Below, one piece after another: positions 35,688-63,785 of a stretch of DNA of 64,000 nucleotides. The notes under the pieces are model-generated. The model searched no databases. It had not been told where the DNA came from and was given only the letters and a program-made list of their open reading frames with translations. Source of the stretch: Cristatella mucedo (lineage: Eukaryota > Bryozoa > Phylactolaemata > Cristatellidae); NCBI GenBank assembly GCA_009760855.2, contig WPIO01000012.1, forward strand, positions 6,755,501 to 6,819,500, read 5' to 3'. Positions within the stretch are counted from its first letter, which is position 1. Every line of letters starts with the position of its first letter. The position numbers and the translations under genes were made by a program.

Positions 35688-36240
35688 TAATAATGCACTT
35701 CATAAAGTGCTCTCAGAGAACTCAATCTCTGTCTAGGCGCTTTAGATTTGCTGCAAAGGGAAATGCAATTGAATGGTGAGTTATATCATGCTTGATAAAC
35801 AAACAAAATGAATAACTTGGTTAGGGGTGACATGCACGGGGTCAGCATGCAAATGTGGTTAGTGGCAGCATGCACAGTGTCAGCACGAATAAGCGAAGGA
35901 CGAATCACAGGGACCCACTAAATGCTGTCCTAAATAGGCATTTTTAAGTTCTTTTTAAATGTGGTCAAGTCAGGGGATGTTCTGACGCAAGTCGGGAGGG
36001 AGTTCCAGGCTTTAGGAGCATACGAACTGAATGCAGGGTCTCCAAAGGATTTGAGGTTTGTACGAGGTATTTGTGGACTGTTGGATTCCGAAAAGCAGGT
36101 AATAAGATGCTTGGCCTGGTGGGGGAGTAGATCCGAGAGATCGGCTGGCGCCAAAGAATGAAGTGACCTAAAAGTGAGCGTCAAGACCTTGAAGTCAATC
36201 CTTTGCTTGACTGGTAGCCAGTGCAGGTCGGCGAGAAGTG
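35688..36240 (-). mobile_element. L2/CR1-like LINE 3' end, 5'-truncated
   Basis: The minus strand encodes LLADLHWLPVKQRIDFKVL, TLTFRSLHSLAPADLSDLLP, KSFGDPAFSSYAPKAWNSLP, TCVRTSPDLTTFKKNLK, which completes the C terminus missing from the frame at 3.8-4.6 kb. It is followed by the 3' UTR and a hairpin in which GGCGC has become AGTGC. The 5' break is at about 36240. Confidence 0.85.
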
Positions 36241-36427
36241 AAGCTATGAGGGGAAAAGTGGAGAGAGGCTGGTACACATCTTATGGATTAAAGATGAGCT
36301 AGGAAGTTTGAAGAAGCTTAAACACGTTTATTACAGAATTTAGTGATTTTTGTGATTCTTCCTTCGCGTGCATATGCCTGCTTACACTGTGCTTAATACT
36401 TGCCGATGTTAATAGCAATCATTTAGT

Positions 36428-36530
36428 GATGCTTTCTATAAAGCATCTGTAAAGTCAAGAAAAAATCTAGATATATATCTAGTTTTCTGAGGGCACTATA
36501 TAATGTATTACTATTAGTTTTATTATTATT
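36428..36530 (+). mobile_element. LINE 3' hairpin remnant
   Basis: TCTATAAAGCATCTGTAAAG, then TCTGAGGGCACTATATAATG and TATTACTATTAG. Too degraded to subtype. Confidence 0.45.
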
Positions 36531-36534
36531 AGCA

Positions 36535-38690
36535 AATGGTCAAATATAAGCAAACTGCAGCATTTATTGTCGGATAACTTAGAATTCTACCCCTTAATTG
36601 GTGTTACCCTGCAGGGTTCATGAGAAGGCGAAGATAGCAGCAGCGATGATGGTCAAATAACACCCATGAAGATTTAATTAATGACTAATTCAAATTCAGA
36701 ACGATACTCTGAAAGGACATACTTTAAACGAAATCAAGTGGTGTAAAAATATTGGGCTACCGAGACTCGGTTCATTTATGGATGGGAATAAGAAGAATTA
36801 CAAATCAGACGATTCAAACTGATTTGAAATACAAGGCAAGCCAATCCATTTAGTATATATGAGTTTAGGCTAGATTTTATGACACGAAGTTGTTGCACCC
36901 ATTTCACCTTAATTTTATTAATCTACGTTTATTTTATTGACAGTATCTTGGAAGTAAAAAGTTCAATAAAGCAGCTGAAAAAGCAAACGTTCAGGGTGCT
37001 TATCTGTCAATGTGTTTTAAGAAGTAGCGACCAGCAGTCTATTAAAAGAGCAAGGCTAGAGAATCTAACCACATGAACATTTTGAAGCGACAGAAAATAA
37101 TTCTTAACGAGAAACAGCGTCCAGTAAGAGAAATAAAACAATGTGGATGAGTGATATCATCAGCTATTAATTAGTTGAGCAAAAGCAATTGGAACTCAAA
37201 ACAAAGTGGAAGCACAGATAATCTGATTACATAGAAATCTATCAAGGATTAAATTGTGAACGGCAAGAAAATTATGGTAGAAAACTATGAGCTCAAAAAC
37301 CACACGAAGAACGCAATAGAGTTATTTAAATGGTCAAATTATCTTCTGAAAATGAATTTAAAAAAGCAGCGAATGGAACACATAGAAGTAGTCATTTATG
37401 GATAATAGTAGTTAATTTTTGCAACCACGGCCGGCAGTTCAATACGACATGCACGAGGGGCTGTAAATGCATCACGAAGCTGATATTAACTTCAGGTGGA
37501 TGGTAGAAATACAGCTGCACAAGGCCTGCAGTTTTCAACAAATTAGCAGGTTATTCACATATATAATTAGGTTAATCCATAGCCCGTTACCATTAATCAA
37601 GTTTAAACCAAGCCAGGAGTTCAAGAGAAGGCAATATGCCATTTGCAAGAATCGTAAAAAACGTGTTTGGTAAGTTAATAACTGTGCAAGGAAGTATATG
37701 TATGGATTTCTCCAAATCAAGCATAAACAAAAATAAATTTAATGATGGTAAGTAAATTGTGAATTAATAGCGAAAGTTCAAGATGCAGGAGGTAATGTTG
37801 GAAAGTTATTAACTCCTCGGATTTACAAAATAAGACAGACCATGAATATGAGTAACTCTTGCAGCTCACAACGATTTTCCAGCACATGGATGGAATCTCC
37901 GTTCACCGGGTCTACTATCGTTGTATATTATATAATGGATGGGAGTGAAAACTATCTTCAATGTGAGAATTTATAAAATATGAATGATTCGGGCAATAAA
38001 CAAAGGCAGTGGCAAGAAAAAATAATTTGCCAAGCAGTAGAACCTGGCTGCTTAAACAATAGCGAAGCGAAAGAATCACACTGTCTGTACATATATCAGC
38101 AGATGGGACAGCTTTTCACAAGCAGCCAAAACCATGGCACCTAATTTTAAGCCACTAAAAAACTAAACGATCCTCAACAGACTGACAAACATACCGAGCT
38201 AATGAAAAACGAGTGAATAACCTGGGCAGTGAATGGCTAATTAACAGTAATATTTGAATTAGGTTATCGACCAATATAGCCTACCAGGGCTGGCATAGCA
38301 CACCCACATACATGTGTTTTGAAAAAGGGAGCCCAGGTCACTGCTGATATTAGCCTCACACAAAACTTCCCACTTCTTGGATGTTTAGACAAATAATTGA
38401 TTGTGGGATCAATCTTGAAAGTATTTTCTCGACATACCCCTTAACTCATTCGTAAGAACAGTTACACCAAGGCAAGATCCCACAGTCAGAAAGGTCCAAA
38501 GCCGCATTCCACAGCAGCACCACAGATGTACTATCTCGTCTTGTTGTACGACGCCATACTTAGGAGGCGTATAATATAAAGTTGAAGAAAAGGTTCACTC
38601 ACCGTGTTTTTAACAATCATTTAATGAAATAATAATTTAATTAATTTGATTTAGTGAACAATTAGTGAAAAAAACGATGCATGAACTTTG
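36535..38690. other. Intergenic, AT-rich, nothing recognised
   Basis: Short frames at 36879-37076 and 37467-37673 have Lys/Ile-rich composition typical of AT-rich noncoding DNA. No SINE boxes or shared repeats found. Confidence 0.4.
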
Positions 38691-38694
38691 TCCT

Positions 38695-39140
38695 GGACCT
38701 TATAATAACACTAATATTACATTTGTATGGCGCTATCAGAGAACTAAATATCTCTTTTTAGGCTCTTTACGTAGCTGTAAGCGAAGCATGTCAATACGGT
38801 CAATGATATCATTCACAGTGTCTGCATGCATAAGCGAACCAAGGACAATGCGAATTAATCCATCAATTGCTGAGTGAAACCGTTGCGATTTATCTTCTGT
38901 TTAACTGCCGTCAAGTCGGATGGTTGTCTTGATGTCAGTCGAGGCCGAGTTCCAGGCATCGGGAGCATGCAAACTAAAGGCATTGTCTCCAAGTGATTTG
39001 AGAATGGTTCCAGGCAGGGTTAAACGACTCTAGTCGAAAGAGGGGTCGTACGATACCTCGCTTGATTAGGAACTAGTTCGGATGAGTAGGCTGGAGCAAA
39101 AGAATGAAGGGACCTAAAAGTGAATGACAGAACCTTAAGT
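38695..39140 (-). mobile_element. Divergent L2-like LINE 3' end, second subfamily
   Basis: Tail AATATTACATTTGTATGGCGC, hairpin core AGAGAACTAAATATCTCTTTT, TGTCAATACGGTCAATGATATC, GCATGCATAAGCGAACCAAGG, GAGTTCCAGGCATCGGGAGC, AGGCTGGAGCAAAAGAATGAAG. Shares private words with the 12.0 kb copy, so the two belong to one lineage. Heavily decayed coding part. Confidence 0.65.
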
Positions 39141-39144
39141 CAAC

Positions 39145-40780
39145 GAGCTTCTCGATAATCGCGAGCTACCATTCAAGGCACACTGGATGCAACGACGACT
39201 ATGCGAGTGCGAAGTCTGTTATAAAGCCACGCAGCCACGAGCTTCGTGCAACAGCTGCCAACGAGAGAGTACCGGAGAAAACACGAATGACGTGTGGGCT
39301 TGAAACAAAACCCGAGATATTAGGACCGTGCCTGTCCTAACGTAGCACCGGTTTGCCCCAGGGGATAGTTGATCACGGCGGCATCATCGATCGGACTGAG
39401 CAATACCAGATGGCAGCCAATCTGACCGGGACCTCCCATTTTTTTTCTCAGGGCCGCGAAGAAGACGTCAGTAAACTAGCACCCAAGCACGAACTTCAAA
39501 AAGGCTGTGCAGCAGCCACAGCCCACTACCCCACATCACTGCTTCCAGGAGCAAGTAAAGTGTGAGGCTTGAAGTGGTGAGTACAATTAACACACTGTAG
39601 CACACTGCAAGATGACAGTACAGTAACCAAAGACACACGATTCCTTTATACTTTCTGGTTTCCATTCATTTGTAGATTGTATACCAGGCTCTCACTGAGC
39701 ACAGCTCTTTTCCTAGGCTCTCTTCTCTGCATATCGGCATGAATGATCAGGACAAAATCGACAGGCACAATCGACATTGCCGACAGAGAAGGCAACAGGT
39801 ATGCTATGCAGGGCATCAGCAGAATTCCACATAAGCTTCGCACAAATGCATGGCTGCAAGACGACAAGCAATCAAAGAAAAGTTAAGCAGTACATACCAA
39901 ATTCAAACAGTCGACCTCTGCGCAGCAGAGCAGTCATAAAAGGTAGAACATACCACCGAAAGTGTAAAAATCAGTCCTGTCCCAATCAGCCACAGACCTT
40001 CACAAAATTCCAGCCAACGGTACTGCCTTGACCGCCCCAAGAATCGGTAAGTACATCGCTCAGGACACAGGTGAGTGTACACTATTTTAGAATCAACATA
40101 AACGACAATCCAGCATAGATTGAGGAATCGGCATGATCATAAGCATGAAATTACAAATTTCTTATGACCTTCACAAAACTATCTAGGTCTGCAGCAAATA
40201 GGGTATAACATAGATCAGTCCTTAAGCATCAGAGAAGTGAACACATTGTAAATTGTGAGTTCTCAGCCTTCAAAGCCATTCTCTACAAGTCAGCATTTCT
40301 GTCGTTTTTATTTACCTTATTTAGTCAAAGAGAGCTCCTGCTCTGGTGGTAGAAGCTTTGATGAAGAAGGCTCAGAGCCACAAAGAGTTCCAATTGAGGC
40401 TCTCTTCCTGAACTGGACCCTACACTGACTTTAATAGCACACGAAGTTTGCACAAACGTGTAAGCAGTTTCAAAACGGCGAGATTTGTGCTAGGGACACT
40501 TCAACATGTGCATTAACTGTAGCCTCTTGGCCCACTGGCAGCAGTAGTGACAGCAAGTTAGCAGATGGAAGGTTAACCAAAGTGAAACAGACATTTGCAA
40601 TTATAAATTGTGCATGCGAAATTCGTAAATCGCACGTTACCCATAGCTTTTAAAGCTCTCGTGCTGGCATGCTGCAGCCAAATCGGTGGTATTGAGGATT
40701 CTGGAGGCTTTCTTGGGTCGCTCTAGCAGCAAGGTTTTCTCGTATAAATTTATGTTTCGGCAAGCCCATTTTCACATGCA
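39145..40780. other. Intergenic, nothing recognised
   Basis: Frames of 60-84 codons on both strands lack any recognisable motif. No shared repeats seen. Confidence 0.4.
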
Positions 40781-40784
40781 AAAC

Positions 40785-40947
<163 letters not shown>

Positions 40948-41232
40948 AAGGGCAAGTCCAGAAAGAAGACGACATTTTGTCACCTTTGAATCCAAAGAAA
41001 ATAAATCGAAGTATCTTACCTATCTGTTAGAAATGAACGCATATTATAATTCGCGTTATTTGCACGAATAGTATATCTGGGGCTTCTGTTGAAATGCTTG
41101 TGAACTATATGTGCATGCGAAACTTGATGCTAACGTGCACCAGACGGCTTCCGCACAAGCCTGCTTTCTACATGCATACCGACAACAAATTTTCCATGCG
41201 ACAGAGCTTGATTCGATATTGGCTTTTTATAG

Positions 41233-41466
41233 GCGACAATTACGTTGAACAGCAATTGGATCTTCAATGCATCGTTGCTACTTGCCCAGTGTACTGGAAA
41301 CGCTTCTTGCAATGTATCGATAAACTATACGCTGGATCTCATCAAAATAAATCTCCTGACACCGCTGAATGTCAATGACAGCCTGGTAATCAAAGCTAGC
41401 GCCAGGCTGCCAGATGACATGCAAATAATCCTGGGGACTTTCGACCGAGGCCACCAAATTTCTTAA
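41233..41466 (+). CDS. Exon-like open frame, extracellular-protein-like, family not recognised
   Basis: A pyrimidine-rich acceptor (GGCTTTTTATAG) is followed by a 77-codon frame containing NSNWIFNASLLLAQCTGNAS, two close cysteines, at least four N-glycosylation sequons, and DSLVIKASARLPDDMQIILG. Composition is protein-like and unlike the AT-rich surroundings. The pattern of a cysteine pair followed by a beta-strand with a basic ending recalls the membrane-proximal domains of integrin alpha chains, but this is only a resemblance. No ATG start, no obvious donor before the stop and no linked exons found, so it may be the last exon of a gene or a decayed copy. Confidence 0.25.
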   Translation, partial: ATITLNSNWIFNASLLLAQCTGNASCNVSINYTLDLIKINLLTPLNVNDSLVIKASARLPDDMQIILGTFDRGHQIS

Positions 41467-41611
41467 GTGTGCAGGTCAGCAAGGTTTTCTCCTAGCCACT
41501 TTTACCACTTCCACGAGTTTGTTGTGGGTAGAAGACAAGAGAAATGGTAGAGCAGGAAGAAAATGTATTACCAGCAGGCGAAAATCTCACCAATTAGAGG
41601 TGTATGGTAGA

Positions 41612-41726
41612 TAATAATACATTTGATATAGCACCCTTAGAGAACTCAATCTATTTCTGGGCACTTTGCATTTTTTTATCGTTACACTTGCTGCAACGGA
41701 AGCACAATCGAATGGTTACCGAGGTG
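41612..41726 (-). mobile_element. L2/CR1-like LINE tail fragment
   Basis: AATAATACATTTGATATAGC, CCCTTAGAGAACTCAATC, GGGCACTTTGCATTT, TGCTGCAACGGAAGCAC, AATCGAATGG: the terminal hairpin and first UTR bases of the family, with a short insertion after the GCACTTTGC arm. Confidence 0.65.
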
Positions 41727-41729
41727 ATT

Positions 41730-43400
41730 TAAACTGAATTTGGGAGCATTCGCCTGTAAGTAGTTGCTAAATAACTGTGGGTAGCTCACTTGGAGCATCG
41801 TGGATGCATTTGCACGAGCAAGGTGAAATGCAGCAGAAAAGATCAGCATCTCTCTCATGCAATATAAACTGCCTTTTTTTAAGGTCCCATGGACACTTTT
41901 AAAGCACAGGGTTTCACTGTATCAAGGAATCCCACGAGAGCAGGAAATCTCAGGTGACTGAACGTATGGCTCCCTTAAGAATGTTACAAGTTGATTCAAA
42001 TTTCTTAAAGCACTGCAACTTTCCTAGCATTTGCCTTCAGGTGGGTATACTTGTACATTTGCTTGGAAGAGCAGCACATGCTCGCCCATGCCCAAAGGCC
42101 TTGCTACACATATGCGTGTATCCGTATGTATTGGTGTTTATTTCTATATCATTGGTGGCACTAGATTTTTGTCTTGTGTGAAGGTCATTGCCTTATCGCT
42201 GATTTTTTTTATCAAGTAGCAATTTAGAACAATAGCAGTACTTTCCTTTAGAAGCCCCATGAGGAAACAACTGGACGATTTCAAATGATCAGGTAGTGTT
42301 CTTTCCGGTGTCAATTCCAGGCAGGACAGTGCCACTCAGGGAAATTTGCAGGTCCTCACTTCGTCTAGCTAGTTGACTGAAAGCCTCAAATACTGAATGT
42401 CAAAAAAAACGTTTGGTAGTTAGGAAGCCCAATATTAAAAGCTGCAGGTCAGTTGCGATTGCTCGGACCACTACCCTTTCAAACCCGCAACAGCTAGGAG
42501 AACGAAAGCCGGTTTTGTCTATATAGGGCAGGATTTTAGAGCACCAGAAGCCACAAATCCAGGACTCGTTGAGGACAACCACCTGGAGGGCAACCATCAC
42601 TGCTGGTCCCTGAGTAATTTCATGCTGGTCCTCCAAAGGTCTCTATGCGCTTAAGCGGTCCAAATGTAAATGTCTCGAAATAGGCATGAACATAGGCATG
42701 TACATGCCTGTAATGTTTAAACTCTCACGATGTAAGTAGGGTCTAGAAACTAGCGTATTCTTTGACACGCCAATAGTCACCGACAGTGTCAGACTAAATG
42801 ATCAATGCAACAAGCTATTTATAAGCGCAAAGCAAATGCAAATGAGTATCTTTCTCGTCAGTAGCTGCCTCACTTTTAACTTTGCCAGGTTGGGGATAGG
42901 GTGGTAGGAAAAACAAGTGCTGAAGAAATACCTCCCGCCCCAGTAATGCCTTCGTTTTTGAGCCTGCATGGCATCTGTAGTAGCACCAAGGTGGTACTAA
43001 CCGTTCACAATATTGCATAAAAAATGGTTTTAACCAAGCTTGGCTAGATTACAAAAGAATTTAATAGGAGAACTGACCTACTTGCTATTTTGCTGACCTT
43101 GTTGGCCAGCTCGCGTTAATAGTTCATTCTGGGCGCAAGCTAACTATGTACGGTGAAGATTTCACGTGTGTAATGCAACCACAGGCTTATAAAACTACTG
43201 TTTTGATACCGTTTGAGCAATGAATACGCAGAAAATGGCGATTCGTACTCGCAGTATTTTTCTACGCGGATTTGTCCACGGAAGAAAGCAAAGCTGCTGC
43301 TGCAAATAACTCTAGAGTACGATTTGCTTTACGCAAAGAGACCTCACCTCAATGTAAGTGCAAGCCAACACAATGCGGACACAAATATACGGCAATGAAA
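41730..43400. other. Intergenic, no gene established
   Basis: Several 60-78 codon frames occur on both strands. At 43230-43345 the plus strand has two overlapping open frames ending near a good donor (AAT|GTAAGTGC at 43350), but no acceptor, start or family could be assigned. Confidence 0.3.
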
Positions 43401-43402
43401 GT

Positions 43403-43567
43403 TTCTTACCCAGCTCCGGAGCCCGGGCGCAGTTCAACCGCACCGACCTCGACGTGACGGGCGAAGTACGTGGCGGCTAGCTTGAACGCAGTAGTACGCC
43501 GCCGACTGGTCCACGGCTAGGTCGATTACCACGACGAGAGTGTCAGTAAGCTTGCACTTAATTTATA
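43403..43567 (-). promoter_or_regulatory. Candidate promoter and noncoding first exon
   Basis: On the minus strand a TATAAAT (43567..43561) is followed by a CpG-rich segment with no ATG and then a strong donor GAGCTGG|GTAAGAAA at about 43405. That arrangement fits a promoter plus a 5' noncoding exon of a leftward gene. No downstream exon could be connected before SDR-A, so the call is tentative. Confidence 0.22.
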
Positions 43568-43673
43568 CGGTCGTCCATATCTAAACAGATGAGAAATTGA
43601 ATAACGAGGGAAACATGGTTTTTATAAGCACGCATTAAACCTTACAGTTGCTATGCGGTGAATATATGAATAT

Positions 43674-44540
<867 letters not shown>

Positions 44541-45125
44541 ACCGAGAGGTCGCTTTGGAATATGACACCTAGATTTCGAGCTGATTCGACAGGAGATATG
44601 CTGGCAGAGCCAATTTGAGCGTCAGCCTTTCCAATTTCTGAATCACACTGGGTTTGCCCATGACTAGTAAGTTAGTTTTATCATCGTTTAGTTTTAGAAA
44701 ATTTTCTGCCATCCATGTGCGATGTCATCAATGCATGCAGCTAGTGAGTTTAGAGAATTTGAGGTGCTCGAAGGCTGGGAGGGATCAAAGCAAAGGTACA
44801 ACTGAGTGTCATCCGCATAGAAGTGAAAGCCTAGATTGTGCTTGGCAATCACATCAGCAAGAGGCAGAGTATAAACCGTGAAAAGAACCGGACCTAGCAC
44901 GGAGCCCTGAGGTACTCCATATTTCAGAGGTACTTCAGATGATCTTTGTCCATTCACGTCAATACTCTGGAGTCTCCCACTGAGATAGGACCTGAACCAC
45001 TGCAGAGCAGTGCCAGTGATGCCCAGGCGAGATGAGAGGCGCTCTAGAAGAACTTTGTGATCGATGGTGTCAAAAGCTGCCGAAAGATCGAGCAAAACAA
45101 GCAGAGAGCATGATTCTGTGCCCCA
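44541..45125 (-). mobile_element. L2/CR1-like LINE reverse-transcriptase fragment, truncated at both ends
   Basis: Encodes [73 protein letters not shown]. Palm-domain motifs are intact. Frameshifts occur at 44720 (loss of one base in GTGCTGATG) and 44614-44616 (T run of three instead of four). No 3' UTR: it stops at the RSDLSLDD-equivalent codons. Confidence 0.88.
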
Positions 45126-45129
45126 AAAT

Positions 45130-45575
45130 TAGCCGCAAGCACGTGTGACCTTTAGCCATGCTGCACTGAGCTTAAATCTACAAAACGACTTAATGCCGGG
45201 TGCTGAGGAACGGAGTAAAGAAATATTTGCAACATACGCGAAAAAATGTGCTGGTTACGGATCGTTTGCAGAACTTTGTCTACGGATCGTTTGCAGAACT
45301 GTGCTTAGGGTTTTGTTACTGCATTTATAGCTGAATGCGGGCCTAGTCAGCTTTCTAATCGTCATAACAATGGGTGCTTGTACAGCTCTAAAATCTTTGC
45401 GAGAAACTGTTTCTGCTGTAGTTTCCTAACGAGTGGTCCCCGGAAATCACGTATGGAGCCCTGAGGCCACGTCGTCATTCAAGAATGCATCAATTACTCT
45501 AGTATAGAGTCTATAGGTTCGCATTGGCTGTGAGCTAGAGAGTACCTTAAGTAAATACTTGGCCGGCAGCGGCGA
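45130..45575. other. Intergenic with a 20-base tandem doublet
   Basis: TACGGATCGTTTGCAGAACT occurs twice in a row at about 45256-45300, separated by four bases. Nothing else recognised. Confidence 0.5.
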
Positions 45576-45576
45576 G

Positions 45577-45759
45577 ATGTCTAATAAAGCCTACCTAGAA
45601 CTAAAAGATTCTTTCGATGATTTGGAGTCTCAGTCAGCTCCGAGAACGGCGCTTTTGTCTCTCACCGGGTTAATGATGACATTGAGTGTTGTGACCGGAT
45701 GTCTTAAGGAAACGTGTACAGAATACTTTTCATTGATTACGGAATGCTTATCAGAATGA
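45577..45759 (+). CDS. Hypothetical small protein, 60 residues
   Basis: ATG at 45577 in the context GGCGAGATGT, stop at 45757-45759, and a canonical AATAAA at 45903-45908. The product starts MSNKAYLELKDSFDDLESQ (acidic, helical) and continues with TALLSLTGLMMTLSVVTGCL, a possible membrane segment, with three cysteines. No family recognised. It could be a one-exon small gene, the last exon of a longer one, or chance; composition is more protein-like than most frames here. Confidence 0.25.
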   Translation: MSNKAYLELKDSFDDLESQSAPRTALLSLTGLMMTLSVVTGCLKETCTEYFSLITECLSE

Positions 45760-46424
45760 GAGCAACCATGTTTCCTTCTAAATGAGCCCTAATCACACGG
45801 AGAAGCGTGGTGCTTGTTTGTTTATAGATGTCTTTTCCTTGTTTAAGTTTTTGATGGAGGTTATAATGACCATAATATTTTGGCTGTACTCGCTACATCA
45901 CCAATAAATTGCAATGAAAAGTCTTGGCTATTGGTATCAGCTGTAGACGATTGTGGAATCGAGAGCTTACGCAACAGCTAAGGGTGGGTGAAGGTGGGAA
46001 GTGCCACCCGAAAGCTACACAATTTCTTCATCTGAGGAAGAATCTCTGTAGACTTCTTGTAGATCGTGCTTCAGTAGAGCCCTCCCAGGGGCAGCCACCC
46101 TGCTGCTGCTGCCACGATCCCTCCGGCTGCTTTCCTAAGAGGTAATTGGTTCTGAGAAATTGAAGACACTAGGATGTTTTACCAGTCAGTGGAGAGCTTA
46201 CATAATTGCCTGGCGGCTTGCTGCTTTGTGACACTTGGCGAAAGACAAAAACATGAAGGCCATCCCAATCTGTTGGTTATGTACTTTTTGAATTACTTAA
46301 AGTTCCCAACGAAGCAGAATTCGTCTAATGCAGCAGAACACTTGAGATGCTCGATTACTGCTAGTTTCATGTGCTCTGACAGCACGCGTCTTCGTAAAAC
46401 GATTATAAATATGAAATATAAATA

Positions 46425-46575
46425 AATATCATTATTTTGCATAGCTCTCTAAGAGAACTCAATCACTATTCGGATGGTTTGCATATGCTATGTGGCTCAA
46501 GCACACGACCTCGTTCATCAACTGTATTCACCTTGAACTTGGTCGGAGCTAGCACCTTAACACAAAAATAGTCTT
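46425..46575 (-). mobile_element. SINE2 copy, long-head subfamily
   Basis: The minus strand has TTAAGGTGCTAGCTCCGACC, AAGTTCAAGGTGAATACAG, TTGATGAACGAGGTCGTG, a decayed B box, GCATATGCAAACC and GAGTTCTCTTAGAGAGC. It carries the extra block between the A and B boxes also found at 53.9 kb. Confidence 0.7.
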
Positions 46576-46579
46576 GAGT

Positions 46580-47715
46580 AATCATATTCGTTGAGATTCA
46601 ACACTGTACAGTCACCACGGTGAAGAAAAAACCAATGGTATTGCATACTTCTTGAAGGTCTTGCTAAAACAAAATTAACACGAATTCTCTGTACTTCGTT
46701 TATTGTATCTAGAATTGCATTATTTTTGCTAGTTTCGCTTACTTAGTCTAAACAGCTGTGTTATTGGCACTATCTTCATTTAAGGAACCATGCGTAGCTA
46801 GCTGGAAAAATTTTGGGCATGAGTATCTGACTTTGCACTAGAGGTTCCTGCCATACCATCGATTTGTCGCTATAGCTGATTTGATCAAATTTAATGTTTT
46901 GTGGTAATGATGCCGTGGTGCCTATACTCACAATTCCGTCACGATGAGACGTATCAAGCCCGATTGCCTCACAGCGAGTTAACATTCGTGCAATTTTTTA
47001 GCCAATCATTCTACACCATTTATCCAATCCCACGGCATTTTCTCGCTGCACACTGCAGGGAACCCTGCAATCCGATTCACGAGAGCTCTTATAAGTGCCC
47101 CTTTGACCAAGCGACTTCTTTGTCGGCCATTACAAAGCTGGAGAAGTATTGGCTAGCCGCGCGGTGCTGACATACTAACGAATTTAGATGAACGTGGGCA
47201 CTTGTGATCCTCGTCCCGTGGCATGTCTAAGACATTACATAAAACGCTAGAATGTGCCGTATCATTATATTTCCCAACACTGACCGAAGCTCGTTTAGTG
47301 TAGTTGCTAATTGATGTTCGAGTAAAATCGGTCGACACGATGTCAATCTGGGACGACTAGCATATTTTGTGCGTATCAGCAATGCTCTACCGGCGCAAGT
47401 ATGAAATTATATGAAAAGATGCATGTCGTATTTCTCTGCCAAATTTTTCATTTTTGCTTTATTAGCTCTCCTGGGATCATGCAGAAAAATTAATTTTAAT
47501 GTGTCGACGACGACTCGTCTCGTCGAGCCTGTGGCTAACTAGTTAGCTTAAACGTGGCGCAAGACCGAGTCTCGCCGAGTTGTCTGCACGTATTGGGAGC
47601 AAGCATTACCGTAGCTCTTATTCTTCCTAGCCCAAAACACGAATCATTCAAGCCTGTCTGCCAAAATCTGTCTTTTCTGAGACTATGAAGCATCGGAGCA
47701 GTGCAGATTGTTCAC
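46580..47715. other. SDR-B 3' flank, nothing else recognised
   Basis: Contains a minus-strand AATAAA at 47463..47458, 257 bases beyond the SDR-B stop. Frames of 60-89 codons here show no motif. Confidence 0.4.
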
Positions 47716-47719
47716 CATG

Positions 47720-63293
<15,574 letters not shown>

Positions 63294-63690
63294 CTGAAAT
63301 GCAGCACAAATGTCGTCACGGGTAATCAGGCCTTGCCACTGCTCCGCCGCTGGGCACGCTGGAAGTGCGCGTCTCTTACGGAGACACTAAGCGCATGAGC
63401 CATGTGACAGACGTTGTAGCTGCTAAGAACATTTCTCCGTGCGAATTGTTCTATCATATCACTTCACAGATAAGGCTGCAAACAGCTAACACGGTGCATA
63501 TTTGCTTTGTTGTGTTTCAGACGAGCTTCTAAGGGGGCTTTATCTGTTGTCTGATCGACAGCGGAATGCGAGATTTCGGCATGCTGAGCGCCACGAACTG
63601 CTTAAGTATCGGTCGACGACTGGCTCAGACAGGCCTATTACAACGGTAAGAGCATCGTGATGTGAGCCCCATACTTATTTTACGCGCTTC
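63294..63690. other. SDR-B 5' flank
   Basis: Directly upstream of the first SDR-B ATG the minus strand reads TTTGTGCTGCATTTCAG, a good splice acceptor, so the promoter and a noncoding exon may lie further right, here or beyond the window. Confidence 0.35.
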
Positions 63691-63694
63691 ACTG

Positions 63695-63785
63695 AACTGG
63701 GAGAGGCGATTTCACGTCACGACCTGGGTCGCTGCCGCCAAGGCTCTTCTGCCGCAAGATAAGGCAGTCCGATCAGCTGATCACC
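63695..63785 (+). mobile_element. SINE1 fragment, diverged
   Basis: CACGTCACGACCTGGGTCGC, GCCAAGGCTCTTCTGCCG and CAGTCCGATCAGCTGATC follow SINE1 order, but the B-box region is deleted. Confidence 0.35.
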
